Below are positions 44,301-59,300 of a stretch of 64,000 nt of DNA, piece after piece. Positions within the stretch are counted from its first letter, which is position 1; each line of letters starts with the position of its first letter. A program made the position numbers and the translations under genes. Source of the DNA: Acanthopleura granulata (taxonomy: Eukaryota > Mollusca > Polyplacophora > Chitonida > Chitonidae); contig JABBOT010000009.1 in assembly GCA_016165875.1 (NCBI GenBank), forward strand, positions 10,456,017 through 10,520,016. The letters are read 5' to 3'. The notes under the pieces were generated by a model, which was not told the origin of the DNA, searched no databases, and saw only the letters and a list, made by a program, of their open reading frames with translations.

Positions 44301-47300
44301 ATCAAATAATACTGCTGAACAAGTAGTCTTAAAGCACTTCTTTTGCAAAACACACCCTTTGAATTGTCAAAGTAACAGGTAAGTTGAGGTCCACAACAGA
44401 AAATAAAAACAAAAAACACAGCCATAATTTAACAAATATAAACACATTGGCCTCAAAGTTAAACTGGATATGTAACTCATCATGGTAAAGCCATAAACAC
44501 TAAGCATTTGTTATTATGCTGAATCTTTGTGAAAGACCTCATATACCCTTCCCTGTACTAGCAGAGGGCTATTACAACCACCATTGTCAATGATATAGAA
44601 AAACTGCAACGTTTGCACTTCACAAGCCCTCTAATAAATATAATTAACCAGCTGTCTCAGACAAAGGTTACCAGTGAAACGTATTACTCAACTGAAATAT
44701 TATATTTATACTCATTAACTTACATAAATATCAACTGATTCAGACCAGAGAGTGTTAAAATACCATCTTTCAATACCATATTTAATACCTAAAATGCTGA
44801 TGACACACAAATTTAGTAATCCAACAATCCAAATGATATTTTTCCCAAACTTGACAACCAGTTACAAAATACTCTGCTTGACAGCAGGCATGGGACATTA
44901 TATACAAACTATATAGATTTACAGACAACCCAAAACTACAGAGCAGACAGCAGTAGAGCTTCTCACCTTGTCAACTTTCCAGATACTGCGGTACTTCTTC
45001 CACCGGTTCAGGTACCTCTGCAAGTTCGTTAGCGTGTTCTTCATGTTCACCTGTACGGTCTGCACCAGCTCGATGATGTCCTGATTGGCCGAGATGTCCA
45101 TGAAGAAGCTGAACACATATGGCTCATCTTCGCCATCCACTTTCTGAGGCAACGCTTCGATACATGACCCATTCAGCCAACGTACAAACAGCTTTGTCCT
45201 ACACACAAAAATACACGTATAGTTCCTGCTCCATGTTTAATACTGGATTTCTTGTCTCATGTCATGCATGCAAATCACAGCACATTGAGTTTAAGGATAT
45301 TTGAATCGCTTCATTCCTTTATTTTGCAGTTTAAGTTTTGTCCCAAGTACAAAAAAGCTTCTCATCTTTCATCTTGGGATATAAAAATGTCTTTAAACTC
45401 CAGTTTTTTTTTTTGTCATAACCTTTTTCAATTCATTTAAAGTGATAACCTTTTTCATGTATCCTTTAAACTTTCTCAGAGGGAAAATTCTACAGGCTGC
45501 AGCTAGCTGGTTAAATCTGTTTCATCTAATGACAGAAATTTAGATAATTTTAGTGCATAATTCAAAATCCTTTATATTTCAAGAGCACACAAATATCCCA
45601 ACCTACTTAAAAGCTTTTTACCTTAACATAATTTAGAAAATTCATATTTTTCCTACCCTTCAACACAGTCTCTGACACACTGTAAGGTTAACTTGTATAC
45701 ATCGTTGGCTTGTGGGTGGAGGACCACATCTGGAGCAGCCAGTAAAGTTTCCACCTGGAACAGCGGTTTGCTTCCTGCCACTGCTTCGTTAAACGTTCGT
45801 AAGTTGGTCATGATTAGCTGCAACATATGTATTTATTTTTTTGATTATTGTTAACGTTATCTATATATTTATTTACTTGATTGGTGTTTTATGCCATACT
45901 CAAGAATATTTGACTTATATGAAGGCGACCAGCATTATGGTGGGAGGAAGTCGGGCAGAGCCCGGGGTGTGGGGGATGGAAACCAACGACCATCCACAGA
46001 TTGCCCACAGACCTGCTATACTCAAGAATTTTTTATGAGTTCAAGAAGCCAGGGTGTTTAATGTACAACCATTAACCTTTGACAATTACTGAGTGCAGAA
46101 AAAAAAAAAAAACAATACCCTAACTTTCATTTAGAAAAGTTTACCTTGTTTGCTGATTTTCAACCATCATCATTTAAAACCTAAGTCAAGGTAGTATCAA
46201 ATGGCATATGAGACGTAAAATCCAAACATGATTTGCAAAATCTACCTTTGTCAAAGCTTCGTACACTTTTTTCTCCCAGTAAGAGTAATAGTTGTGCAGT
46301 TTGGGAGATTTGCCTGTGTTAGTATGAACAACCAGCCCCTCCATTTTGGTCAGCAGTGGTCCAATGGCACGGTATTTTCTGGCCAGAATTTCAAAATCTT
46401 TGGCTCTTTCCTTCTCAATAGTTTCAAAAAAGTCCTGTGAAACAAAACAAAGGGAAATGTTCACAAACCAGAATGACAACAGAAGAAGAAACAAGAGGGT
46501 TCTCAAAGACAAACATGCACCCATCAACAACAACAACAAATCGCTCTATGCTGTTCCACTGTGTGTATTACAGAAAACAAAACAAAAATAATAAAAAAAA
46601 AAAAACAAACAAATATTTCTTTGCCACAAAAGGCTTGAAATATTCTCTATATTTAATACTAAGTTGGATGCTTGAATCTAAATCTAAATCTGCATACAAA
46701 GCACAAGAAGTCATTCAGAAAGGATCATCTAATCATTCTGCAAGGGAAATAGTCCTATCCATAATGGTGGTTTCTATACACTGTTCATCCCATTTTCACT
46801 CTGATACAAGTGTCTGGACATTGTGAGACAAGAAAGAAAATACCCTTCAAGCACTAAAAAATATGCAGGGGAGAGAATCTTTCCATCAGAATCAACTAAA
46901 CTTTCTACTACCAGCTGATCCCCAGTTTGTTCTGGTCATAGATACTTGATTTCTCTTTATCTTGTTAAAATAAGCTGAAATCGGATGATCAGATGAAAAT
47001 TCTCATCCCTGATCACACATGTGCGCTACATTATGACGTCTTGACAGTTTACTGGTCTGTCGCTAGTAGTCCAAAACAGCTGCACAAGAAAATGAAACAT
47101 ATGAGGGTGGTTTATTGAAAATAGACAAACACTATGGAATCATGGAACAGAGGTTCATAACCTACCTTGCAGGTGGGGAGCTTGTCTGGGCACTTGGGCA
47201 TGTAAAGAGGCCATTTAAAGAGATCTGCAGACTCCAGCATTTGTAATCTTTGGTTTATATCTTTGGCATTTTTCTGAATCTGATTGACTAAGGATTCAAA

Positions 47301-50300
47301 CTTTGAGATAGCCTGAAAAGGAATTAAGTGACATTTAGTACAATGAATTCTTTTAACAAATCAACAAAGTGCATCTAATACAACAGCTATCACTAAGTAA
47401 AAGAATGCAGAAAGCTAGGTTTATATCTTTGGGCCATAAATACAAAACACATTTGAGGAAAAAAGAAAAAATGAGAATTTCAGATGTTGGGTAAATATTT
47501 AGCTGTCACATATACCATTTGGAATAGTTATACATACTGTGCAAACATGGGATGTACCACATAATTAGCTAATTCTGTAAAGGGGAAAAACTCCATAAAG
47601 TAAAATCTGAATGCGTCACGCTCAAACAAGGATCAGCTACACCCTGGGTTAAGTCATACATTCAAATATAGTCATCTGCATAAACCATTGTCTTAAATTA
47701 TTTAGATAACATGAATGTGCTTAAGGAACCATTACAGTTATACAGAGTACTCACGGTATCACACTTGGAGCAGAAGTCACTGATACCTAGAGAGTTCCAA
47801 TTGAGACGTTTAGACCCTGGCCTGATGACTCTCCTTAGTTCCCTCATCTGATCCTCTAATAATTGGGCCTGATGCAGAAATGATAAAGAAATCACAGTCA
47901 GTATACATGTGCAGTACTTAACTTCTTTAAGTTTTAATTCTATACTCAAGAACTTTTCACTTATAAACAGGTTCTGTTTTTGACAAACTTTTGCCCATGA
48001 CTAAGTTCCTCTTTTCAAGATTTCCACTGATCATATAAAGGTGTTTCATGGTTTCTTTGGTACGGTGATGTCCTATCACAAAAATGTGACTTTCAGCAAC
48101 AAAAAGTAACATTTTTTTACTTTTATTCCCCTCTAAAAATGCACTTTGTTATACACCAGATCTGGTAAACTCGTTTTTCAGGGGTGCAATTAGATATTAA
48201 ATTGATCAAAATTACATCCTTCATGTAAGTTTGTTTATTAGTATGCATTGTGAAGATTTCCAGTTACTGTTGCATCCATAGATCCACTAATGAGAGACAC
48301 TAAGAGAAAGGCACTTGAATGCTTAATAGATGTAGTTCTACAAAAATTGCTGCACACTCGATGCACAAGTATAGACATACAAGTTCAAGCCAGGGACAAC
48401 TTTGTACCAAGTGTTCAGATATATAACCATAATTTTGACATAATTTCATCCTTTTGAACATTTTCTGCAACAGACTGATTACATGTATATCATCATACAA
48501 AAGGCTAGGGACAGCTTGACCCTGTTCCCTGCCTCCCACAGCCAAACACCAATGAATTTCAGATGACAATACCATAAGCTTTTCATGTCTTGCATTATAT
48601 AGAGCAAAGAATGGATACATTTAGAAAACTATTGGAAATGAGTTTTAGAAATATGCTATAAATTGGGGCCAAAAAAATATTGAATTTTCTGGCTTGTTCA
48701 AATTGAATTTCTAGCAAGAAATTGGCAAGAAAAAACTCCTGCAATTATTTCCTGAAAAAAGGCTACCTGCAGTTCTGAGTTACAATCTTACCTCTGCATT
48801 GTCCAGAGAGGCCAACAAATGATGATATTTCTTCAGCATGAGCCTCAACGATTCTACATAACGGATAAACTTTTCTTCCTGTAAAGTCATAAGGCAGATA
48901 ACAATTTATGTAACACAGAGGTTCTCTCAGTACCACATTACCAATACCACTGATTTTGGTTGACAGCTGATATATGAATGACGATTTCGACGCCTAGGTT
49001 CACAGATAAAACTAACCTACAGACACACCTTTAAGAGCGATCATCACATTTTCTTTGGGTACAGTATGAAAACCAGCTAGAGAGTCGTACAAAGTCATGT
49101 AAACTCATGTAAAATCACATTCAAGACATTCAATGTTGTAGAATGAATAATATATCTAATGAATGTAAATTCCTGAACTAAGGAGCTGTAAGAAATATTT
49201 TCAAAATTTTAACAACTAAAATTCAATTTTGAAAATGTGAATACTGATCATCTACAGATCTGAATTCCTCTATGAGACAGCATCTTTGTTACACATGGGA
49301 TTATGCATTTGTCTCATGAACAAAGCTTCAAAACCAAATGGGCATGCTTCAAGGTTTGGGATTGAGGATTAAGGTTGCAGACTGACAGGGTAAGCTAATC
49401 ATATGTATGCTAACAGGAAAAAAGCTTTGGAATCTTGTTCTATCCCACAAAACCATATTTTGGAGTGACATGAATTTACACATTTACACTTTACAAGTTG
49501 TTAAAATCCTACCTGTAAGGCAACATTCCTGGCAAGCTCGGGTACAGAGAAACCCAGCTGTTCAAAATGTCTTGTCTCAGAGATGATCTCCTTCAGCTGA
49601 GGATCAAAGTCAACTACATATTTTACAGCTTTCTGTGAGCCTACAACATAATACCAAATGGGAGGCGTCAACCTTTCTTCCACGTGATAGTTTGCATTGG
49701 GTCCATTTGGATGTGTATTATAACATCTTTACTACCACAGAAGATGAAGTCTGATGACTTGATACAAGCATATCTGGTACTTCATTTGTGAGTCCCAATC
49801 TCCTGTAAATTTCAGCTGATAAACTGGATTTTTAAGTTGAAAAATTCTATTATAAATAAGTGACATAGATAAAATGGATAAAGATAAAGAAAATAGATAA
49901 AAAATTACACCTTAGTTGTCTATCTGTAGTGAGAAACTGTCAGGACACAAAATCTTTTCCTATCGGCTGTTGTTATTCAGTTTTACATACAATTACTTAA
50001 AAAAAAAGAATGAAACTTGTAAAGAAAACTATTAAATATTTCAACAAGAATTTTTGGTACAATTAAAATCTAACTAAACTGATAATTTACATTACTTTCA
50101 GTCAAGATATCATACTGCAGGAAACTCTTATGGGTAAAAACTTAACTACATGTATACTAAAATGGCCTATGTATTACATTTCAGAGGAGTCAAGTGATCT
50201 TTAATATTCTGCACAACCCAATTTTACACACTGTATAGTTTGGGAGAAATGATCCTTAAAATCATTCTGAGAATACATTGATGATGGTACATTAATTTGA

Positions 50301-53300
50301 ACTACCTTAGTAAATAAGATCACGAGGAAGTACTACTTCTCTACAAAAACCTGCTATTCGTATCATAATGACCAAGAACAGGAAATGCAGAGAGCAGACA
50401 ATGCCAAGGTGTTTCATATACATATCAGCAGGAGCACAGAGAGGAATGGCCTAAGTACAAATGCAAGCATGTGATAAATTAAAATGATGATGTGAAAACA
50501 TAATCGTTCAAAATCTAGTAAATACATGTACATACATAACTATTTTACAGGGATTCAAAATTATAATTATTTCACTGTGCTTGAATTTGCGGACCAAGAG
50601 AGATACCAATGCACCTCTTATTTTCATCCTGAATAATCTTTGTTCAAATAAACATTCTGGCAGTATTGTGAATGCACAGTGCGTGTTCCTATCTGGTTTC
50701 AGCCATCAGAATAACACCTATATCAAAGTCCACAACAAAACAAAAACAGGCACATTTTTAATTTATTTACTTGATTGGTATATTACACCTTACTCAAGAA
50801 TATTTCACTTATACAACAGCAGCCAGGCAGTGCCCAGGGGAAACCCACGACCATTCACAGGTTGCTGGCAAACCTTCCCAGGTATGGCCGGAGAGGAAGG
50901 CAGCATGAGCTGGACTTAAATTCAGAGCGACTGTCTTACAAAATTTACAAACAGATAAATCAATGAATCAATACGGTATGAGCCAAGTTAAAAGATAACA
51001 AACTTTAGTGGGAGGCTTCTTGATCATTACACTGCGCTAGCCCGCTAACCAACAGCACTACAGAGGCCCACCACATATTTAGTAAAAAAGCACAAAATGG
51101 TCTGTGTCTTATTTGAGTGAAGCCATATAGTCAAAATCAACAGTGCTCTCAGAATCAGGAAAAATAAGCAACTTGGTCATGGAGGAAATTTTAAGTCATT
51201 TCGGGTCAGTTTTAGTTCATTTTGCCATAACCACTATTATGCCTTTTGTATTTCATGGAGTTTTCATTTTCGATTTACAAATTAATGTATTGTGTAAACA
51301 TGTGTTTGTGAGTGGAAGGTCTCAGAGAAGATCAATAATATACTAACTGAGTTACATAATCCTCATGAAATAAAGACATTATTATTATCATTATACATAC
51401 TTAAAAACTGCTTTGAACAAATATAGAAAACTGTTACAGTAACTTGAGCTTGATCTGAACCAAGTTTCAACACAGTACAATCAACCGTTTTGCAAGTGGA
51501 TCTAGAAATCTGATGCATGACAGACTGATGGATTAACAGGTGCAGTTTATATCTATAGTTATAATTGTCTCCTCCCGCATCGACATGGAACTAATAAGGA
51601 AGAAAGGCATAATAAAAAGTCAGAAGTCTATATACACATACAAGTACAATGATATGATATGATGAAGTTCAGCTCAGTTTAGCAGATTGAGAAAGCTTTC
51701 TTTCTACAAAGACTGACTTAAAGATAAAGGACTTTCATGCAGATGCAGAGTAATAGCTTTTATGCCGACTTCACCGAATACTACCTTTCTCTCTGGGGGA
51801 GAACTGAACATGGTAATCAGGTCCAGGCATAACTTGTGAGGCTGACTCTTTGGTAAATTCAAAATATACACATCCATGAGAGATATGGGAAATCAATTGA
51901 TGCACCTAAACAACTGAATTTGGTTCTACGGAAAACCAAAAATCGAGTTTCTCACGTAAGGTCTTTCACTGAATGAAGAGTTTAGAAGATTGTAAGTGAC
52001 TGCGTGAAGCCAATATGAATCTTTACACACTTATGCCTCAGCATGTGGTTTTTAAGATTAACAATAATATAGCACAACATATTATGGTCACACCAGGATG
52101 CTGTAAGTGAAAAGGCTCCTAAAATTACCCTGTACATTTAGGGTTATTTTATGAAGTTAAACAATAAACAGTGGCAGTAAATAATTAAAACTTACTAAAA
52201 ATTTTTTTTCAATTTAGTACATATGGATTCTGTCAAAAGAAATCCTACTTGAAGTTTTCTGGACAGAGGGATGTAATAATAAAATGTGCATTGGATCAAA
52301 AAGCATTTTGATTTGCTGGAATAAAATGAACTGTTATTGCCACTAAGTCTGACAATTACCCAGAAAATCATTTGCCAACTTACTTTATTTTCGCATTTAT
52401 CTGACTGCTGTTTAATGCCATACTAAGGAATTTTTTTTAGATAAATGATAGCAGTCGGGTCTTATAGATTGAGAAACCTGGAGAAAACCACTTCCCTCGA
52501 TCTGCTAAAAAACAGACAAATCTTCAAATCATTCGAAGTCTACGCCAAACCAGCAAGAGCTGGAGTTGAGCCTGTGACCTCATTAGCCTGGAGCTGGTTG
52601 ATGGCAGTGAGACAATCTTCTTCAGTAAATACACAGACTGACTAGAGCACGTTCAAATCTGCTCACCTAGATCTTCGTCATGGTCCTCGGCAGTGGGCGG
52701 CGCCTGTTGTCCATCCTGGGGAGTAGACGGTGGCTGCTGCTGCTGCTGTTGCTGGTGTTGTTGTTGTGCAATTTTATCAGACGGTTTGATGAGCAGGTTT
52801 CTCTTCAGCAATGACGGTAAGATCTGCTCCACATGCTGCCGCCATTGTTCGTACTTCTCCTCTTCATATTGCTTCATCTGCTTTCCTACGCTCAGGTACT
52901 TGGCTCGAACCTATGTGAGTGGGAACAGCCTTTTTTTTTTTATTATGGTTCATTTCAATTGCCATACTCAAGAACATTTCACCCTGAATATACATGTAAG
53001 GTGTAGATGCTTTAGTCCAATGCGCCAGCTAGGGTCTCCAAACAGCTGTCGTAACACGAACTAGCTTAAAACATAACTGCATGCTCTGGCTAAGTTCAGG
53101 TGCATTTCACAAAGCTATTTATGACTTAAGTCAAAATTTAAAACATCAATATAATACAGCAATGGTCCCAGAAGTTCAAATTTTGATAGATTTTCTTATA
53201 GCCTAACACCTGTCAAGTACAAGTATTCCCACTTTCATCACCTGTCGTCCAAAAATAAGAGTTTAAATCATATGTCAAATTTTGACCTAGGTTAAAACTG

Positions 53301-56300
53301 ACTTCACTGGATTGTCCCCTAAACTCTGTGGTAGTGACCATGTTTAGAATTGGCAATCAAAAACTGACACTTTCATTACATTTAACGTACATCAGCATAA
53401 GTTGGTTAGATCTTAAATAATCATCACTTACACTTTTGCCCATCTCACTGGTCATCATATCCTCCATGCTCTGGAAACGGATGATGGTGTGTTTGATGCG
53501 ATGGAAGAGAGAGCGCTCCCAGTAGATCGAGCCAGAGACTGGTGGGTGGTTTTTGTGCAGAGGAGGGTTGTCCTTGTACTGCTTGAAGAGGTTGTCCATT
53601 GTATCCACCTGAAAAAAAATAAATAAACATTTTACTCACTCATTTATTAATTTCATTCTTTTACCTTGTATGGCTATAATGTCACTCTTTCTGAGAGGAA
53701 TGCACTTTGGGTACCACACCCTCCTTTATCTAACATTTTGCTTTGAATTTTCCACCTGCAAGTTCCTTATTTCAACAAACATGCATCTATTACTGTCTGA
53801 CTTGAAAGAATCAAGATTCATTTTTAAGACTTCACAGAAACCTTGTACCCTTAACCTAAAAAGAAGGATGATTAGAATGAAATCTTCATGACTGTAATAC
53901 AGCATAGTTAAAAAACAAATTTATTTTGTCAAAATCCAGACCGAGTTAAATATCCTAATCTGTAGCAAGTCTGAATAATTTGTCCATGTTCATAAATAAA
54001 TTAACTAATTAAACTGATGCCAAAATAAGTACATGACATATTTTTTCTTGAACATTTAAACTGGTCTAGATTGATTTCTGTATACTAATGGTAAATACGT
54101 CATATTACAAGTTTCTGAGAAATAAATCTGATTGCATCTTTTTCATAAAGTAAACTATTCCCTTGGAATTAGGGAGGTGCATAAAATTAAAAACACTAAT
54201 AATACTGAAGGGGAATAGCACAAACCTCTTTGCCATATTGCACCAGAATGTCGCTGAACTTTTTCATCATCTGGGCATTGATTGCCTCCCTTGAGCGAAT
54301 GTGTTTGAAGTTCAGCAGCATGTCAAAAGCCCCCTCTGCTGATCGAAGGGTTTTGAATGACTCATCAATGAACATCTTGGCTTCTCCCTCGATGGCTGTA
54401 ACTTCACGCTCAAATCCTACCATGACATTCTTCCAACTCTGCTGGTTTTGAAGTTTGAATGGCTCAAAGCTAACCTGCAAATTGAAATCAGTAAGATCAG
54501 AACAAATCAAGAAAAGAAAACCATCTACCTTTGTATGGAAATGCTGAGTGATTCCGTAAATTAACAGATGTATCTTTATGTGTTGCACAGTGTTTGAAAC
54601 CAGACCCAAACCATACCTTTTTGTAAAACATGTCTAGGTTATGGTACCGTAAGGAGATGTCATTCACAAAAAAATTTATGCAAAACTGTTTCGTGAGGTT
54701 TTGTGAAAGATCTTGCATTCCACAACCTTGACTTCAGTACTAAGTATTCATAAAGTTCAAATTAATACAGGCTACAAGAAACGCTAAATTTCACAAAGCT
54801 TTTAAACTGTCAGTAAAATGTTGACATTACATGTATGTTATTATTGATAATTGATTGTAGCTACTTAACCAAAATTATAATTGTTTGGAGCAGAACATAA
54901 TGAATATGTTACTGCTAAGTTACTAAGATTCTTACACCTACTCATTTGCATCAATTTAGTACTTTATGGTTAACCATAACAGCATACAAGTAGGAAAAAC
55001 ATGTACAGCAAAAATGCGCACTCCTATTCCATTATTTTGACCACTGCTAAGACTGTGTTGTATCTAGTGATATGATGTACCTCTTCTATGGGTTTGACTA
55101 AGGCATCAACTCTTTTCAACACATCTTCTATTCTCTTGGGATCCCCGGTAACAGCCTTCAGCTCGGGACCAAAGATGTTGTAGAACTCCTCCAAGACCTG
55201 CAGAAGTTCAAAATGATTTTGTTAGAGTATGTATGTACATGTGATTACAGACTATGGTGACGACCAGGAGGAAAAGAAATAAAGACAAGCTGATATTAGA
55301 TTTAACTTTATGAGGAATTCAAGTAATTCCTGAAAAGGAATGTCCCTTGTGATAATGCAGCCTATGACTAAAGCACCAAAGTGTTGGACTTATGTGAATG
55401 CCTAGGCTGTTAACTCATTTGATAGGTCTTTCCATTCTCAAAATATTTCAGTCTCTTATAACAGTATACTTTAGTAATGGGTCTTACAGAAGGAATTAAA
55501 AACCTGGGGAAATCACTACATATTTCATTGTTTTTGTAAAACATACCCAATTCTTCAAATAATTGAGAGACCTGGTGTGCCTCTATTAGCCAATGTAAAT
55601 GCAATTTTAACAGGAATACAGTTTCTCTATTTGACATGGTTAGTCCATCTGATCACCTACATATCTTTGTATTTAATTTGCTGAAAAACTTGGAGACAAA
55701 GACTATTTTTTCATTTCATCATTGACTACTGATACCTGTCCCTGTCAGGCAGGTGACTAGTCAGAAATGCCTGATCCCATGGGTATTTTGGATGAGGATC
55801 ACAACACAAGTAACATTTAAATATACATGTAAACAAGGATTTTGTAAGCATACTGTGTTTTAACTTTTAAGGAATCAAATTACTCTTGGATTACTTTGGA
55901 AGCTTGGAAAGTCTTCCATAGCCCATAGTACCAACCTGAGCAACATTGTACAGATCCTGGCAAATGTTCCCCATGTATTCGGTTTTCTCAAACAGCTTTT
56001 TTCTGTCGAACTCCCATCTGGCATCTCTCCCAGAAGCCTCAATCTTTGCTCTCACATCCAGATACGATTCTTTCCACACATTTAACATGTGTCTCGCTTC
56101 TTTTGTTTTTCTCTTTACTTCATGGGGACCAGCTCTGTTGAAATAAATCATGATTCATCAAGATCCACAAGATTCTGGACTCAAATAGTGAATGTTTGTG
56201 CTCAAATAGTGAATGTTTGGCTCTTTTTAACAGTGTAATCTTGGGGAAATATCTGAGGCTAGGAACGATTTCACCATAATGTTTCAATCCCTTTTTCATT

Positions 56301-59300
56301 CAAAAGAATTTTGTCCCCATGATCTTCTCAGACACATTTCATTGTATTACAAGGTCAAAAGTAAATTTTGTCATACTAAACCAATCTGATCTGGTTCTTT
56401 TTTTAAAGTCTCCTTTACTTGAAACTAATGTGGTTTTCAACTTCACCCTTTACACAATTCAGAAGAGGGAGCAATAAATTTTACCAGGTTATGAATATGC
56501 TTGACTTCTAACCCAAAGAACGGTCTGTTTTACTGTTTCTATGCCAGTGTGTGCTGAAGATATCACCTTTAAGTTTTAAGAAATTCTGCTTTTTGCTCGG
56601 TTGGCTATAACAATTTAACCTCGAGTGTATCAACAAAATAACCAGCAATATCATGACAACAGCTTTCTTTTTTTGGTATGGAAGCATAAATCATAACTAC
56701 CTCACATGGTATTCTGAACTTTACTGATGTGCAGGGTGGCTGAAACCAATTACGCACACACACACAGTAGGCCTGTGCACAATGCATATACATAACAGAG
56801 GCTGCACTGACTCATGAAGTACATGTATTACAACAGCCATACAGATGATGATGTGAAACCTTTCTAAATTTGCAATGAACTTACTGGAACAGTTCTCTAA
56901 CATTGATGACACGCTGAACTCTCTGTGCCAATTCCCATGCAATCCTCTCCATCAGAGGAATCATCCGCTCATCTTTATTGTAGTGGCGTGAAATAATCCA
57001 CACCATCCGCAGTGCGTTCATCATGGATGGAATGGTTTCTATGACAACCTGGAATGTAGCACCATGCGCAATGTTCTTAAAATGTCTTTCAAGGGTGGAC
57101 AAAAAGCGAACATTGTCCTTAGCTTCCACATAATATTTGTTCAGTTCAGCTCTGGTGTCTTCAAAATCGTTTTCAACTTGCTTGAAGACCTCCAGCATTT
57201 GTACCACCTTGGGAATTTTCAGCTGCTCCACAAGAGCACTCAGGGATGCGTTTCTTTCTCTCCAGAAATCAATCTCTGCCAGAGGGCCTTGACCTTGTGG
57301 AACTTTTTTGATCTGTGCTTCAAGTGCAGTTTGAATCTGTTTCGCCCACTCAGTGCAGTAGCTCCGCACCACCTCCATCATTTCTGGATTGGCCAGGATT
57401 TCGTCCACACTGGACCCCAGTTCAATGTCCGGTAACTCCAGGCGTACTTCCCCTGCTATCTGCTGAATCGTGCGGTTTATACTCGAGGCAAACTTCTGCA
57501 TGTTGATAAGGAATTCATCTCTGAGCATTGCCTTAGCATGAGACTCTGCGGCCTCTCTCTTGGCCGTCGTCACACCTTCTTCCATCTCGTCCACAGACAC
57601 TTCCATCCGACTGGTAGGCCTGTCCTCAGCAGGTTTCGCCACAAGGGACTCCTCTTGTTTATGTTGGTTATATGACAGCAGGGGCATATACACCTGTCGA
57701 CAAGCATGACAAGATTCACCTACGTACATCTGACAGTGATATCTCTGCTTCAATGACAGGTTATAAATACCTGGTTTCAACAATATTTTATTTATTTATT
57801 AGGGTTTTGCAATGTACTCAAGAACATTTGACAGCCATCATTATGGTGGTGGGAAACTGGACAAAGCCAATGCAGTACCCTGAAACATCTACAGGTTGCT
57901 AGCAGACATTCCCACAGATGGGACATGAATATCTTTATTTATTGATTTATTTCATTGGTGTTTTACGCAGCATTCAAGAATAATTCACTTATATGAAGGC
58001 TGCCAGCATTATGGTGGGAAGAAACCCATGACCATCTGCGGGTTGCGGGTTGCGGGTTGCTGGCTAACCTTTCCACATACTGCCGGTGAGGAAGCCAGCA
58101 TGAGCTGGACTAACTCACAGCGACTGCATTAGTGGGAGTACCTGGGTCATTAACCACATTGGCATGCTAACCCCATCAGCCATGGAGGCACTTGATATGA
58201 ATATAGGCAGGGAACATCTCTAGTTAGTTGCTATGGCATATACTGTACATCTAGATTTGATTCAAGGCAGAATATTGTATGTATGTATGCATAAGCAGGT
58301 AGCACCATTTAGGCCACATGCTTGTACCAAATAAGGGAACCCCTAACAACATGATATGTGTACCTGCAGAGTAACACAGTATGCTACGCTGAATAAATGA
58401 ATATGGTCCATACTAATCAAACAATAAATGACCGGTCAGTAAAAAATAAAAGAAGATAGATTAATATCAACAGATTTCTGAGACCCACAGGATTTGATAA
58501 GAGTTAAATATTAAATGATGTACAAAAACCGCAGCAACCAGCAAGTAGGAATATGAAGACCAGAAACATATATCAGCATTATCTTTGATGTGTTTTACAC
58601 TACATGTGCTTCAACAGATGTTATCTGGTTATAATATTGCGGTGTGTCCTTTCTGAGATAAAACTATACTAAGACCAGTAAACTGCTGTCTGATGGTGAA
58701 TTTTGACAAGGGAGGATAAGTAACCTTGACTTATTCATGTGATTCAACATTTGCATATCACATTCGAATAATAAATTTATATTACCTCCAATGTGCTGCT
58801 CAAGTATCTCACGGGGTTTCTGGCTCAAAACCTTAACCGAATGGATCTGGATTTGAAAACTGCACCTTACTGGTAAATGTGCTTGTGGACTCCCGAGTGA
58901 GGAACATCAAAGACTAATTAGCCAATAATGGTCCAAAGCTGACCAAGATATGAAGATTACCTGGGAGATAATTTGCTCCAACATGACAAGAGAATGTCCG
59001 TTCAACAAGCCCATCTCCAGGTACTCTGGTAGCTGCTCATTGGCCTCCGCCAAGTTGTTAGGGAGGGGCACCATGCCAGGTGTGTTTCTAAGGAAATACA
59101 CACAATCACTCTCGGCCACTTCCTCTGGCAGGTGATTGTGACACATGTACAAGTATGTTCTTTCCACCTTCTGGATGATGATTTTCTGAAAAAAAAAGAA
59201 AAAAATTTTTTAATTTTCATCAATGAAAAATTCAATCCATTAAAACCAGCATTAAAACTCAGATGTAGAATTACAAATCTTATTTGGAGAATGAAATATT

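Larger units (their letters stand above)
49641..52666 (-). other. DNAH10 intron 10, the largest intron
   Basis: A 3.0-kb intron between GTGAGC (donor side, 52666) and TTGTAG (acceptor side, 49641). It holds the inverted SINE at 50758-51071, family C fragments at 50690-50757 and 51410-51535, and the second SINE-like element at 52387-52600. No further exon with dynein similarity is visible. Confidence 0.6.
57694..58960 (-). other. DNAH10 intron 4
   Basis: A 1.27-kb intron largely made of two inverted SINE copies (57785-57925 and 57932-58190). The rest, 58191-58960, is AT-rich with no recognised feature. Confidence 0.6.

Noticed and set aside
46437..46826. A 129-codon plus-strand open frame in an intron
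   Set aside because: Lys/Asn/Thr-rich low-complexity translation of an A-rich intron, with no domain and no conserved motif.
53101..53305. A possible third MITE, from inverted AGTCAAAATTT and AAATTTTGAC words
   Set aside because: The match is only about 10 bp and AT-rich, with no clear element ends.
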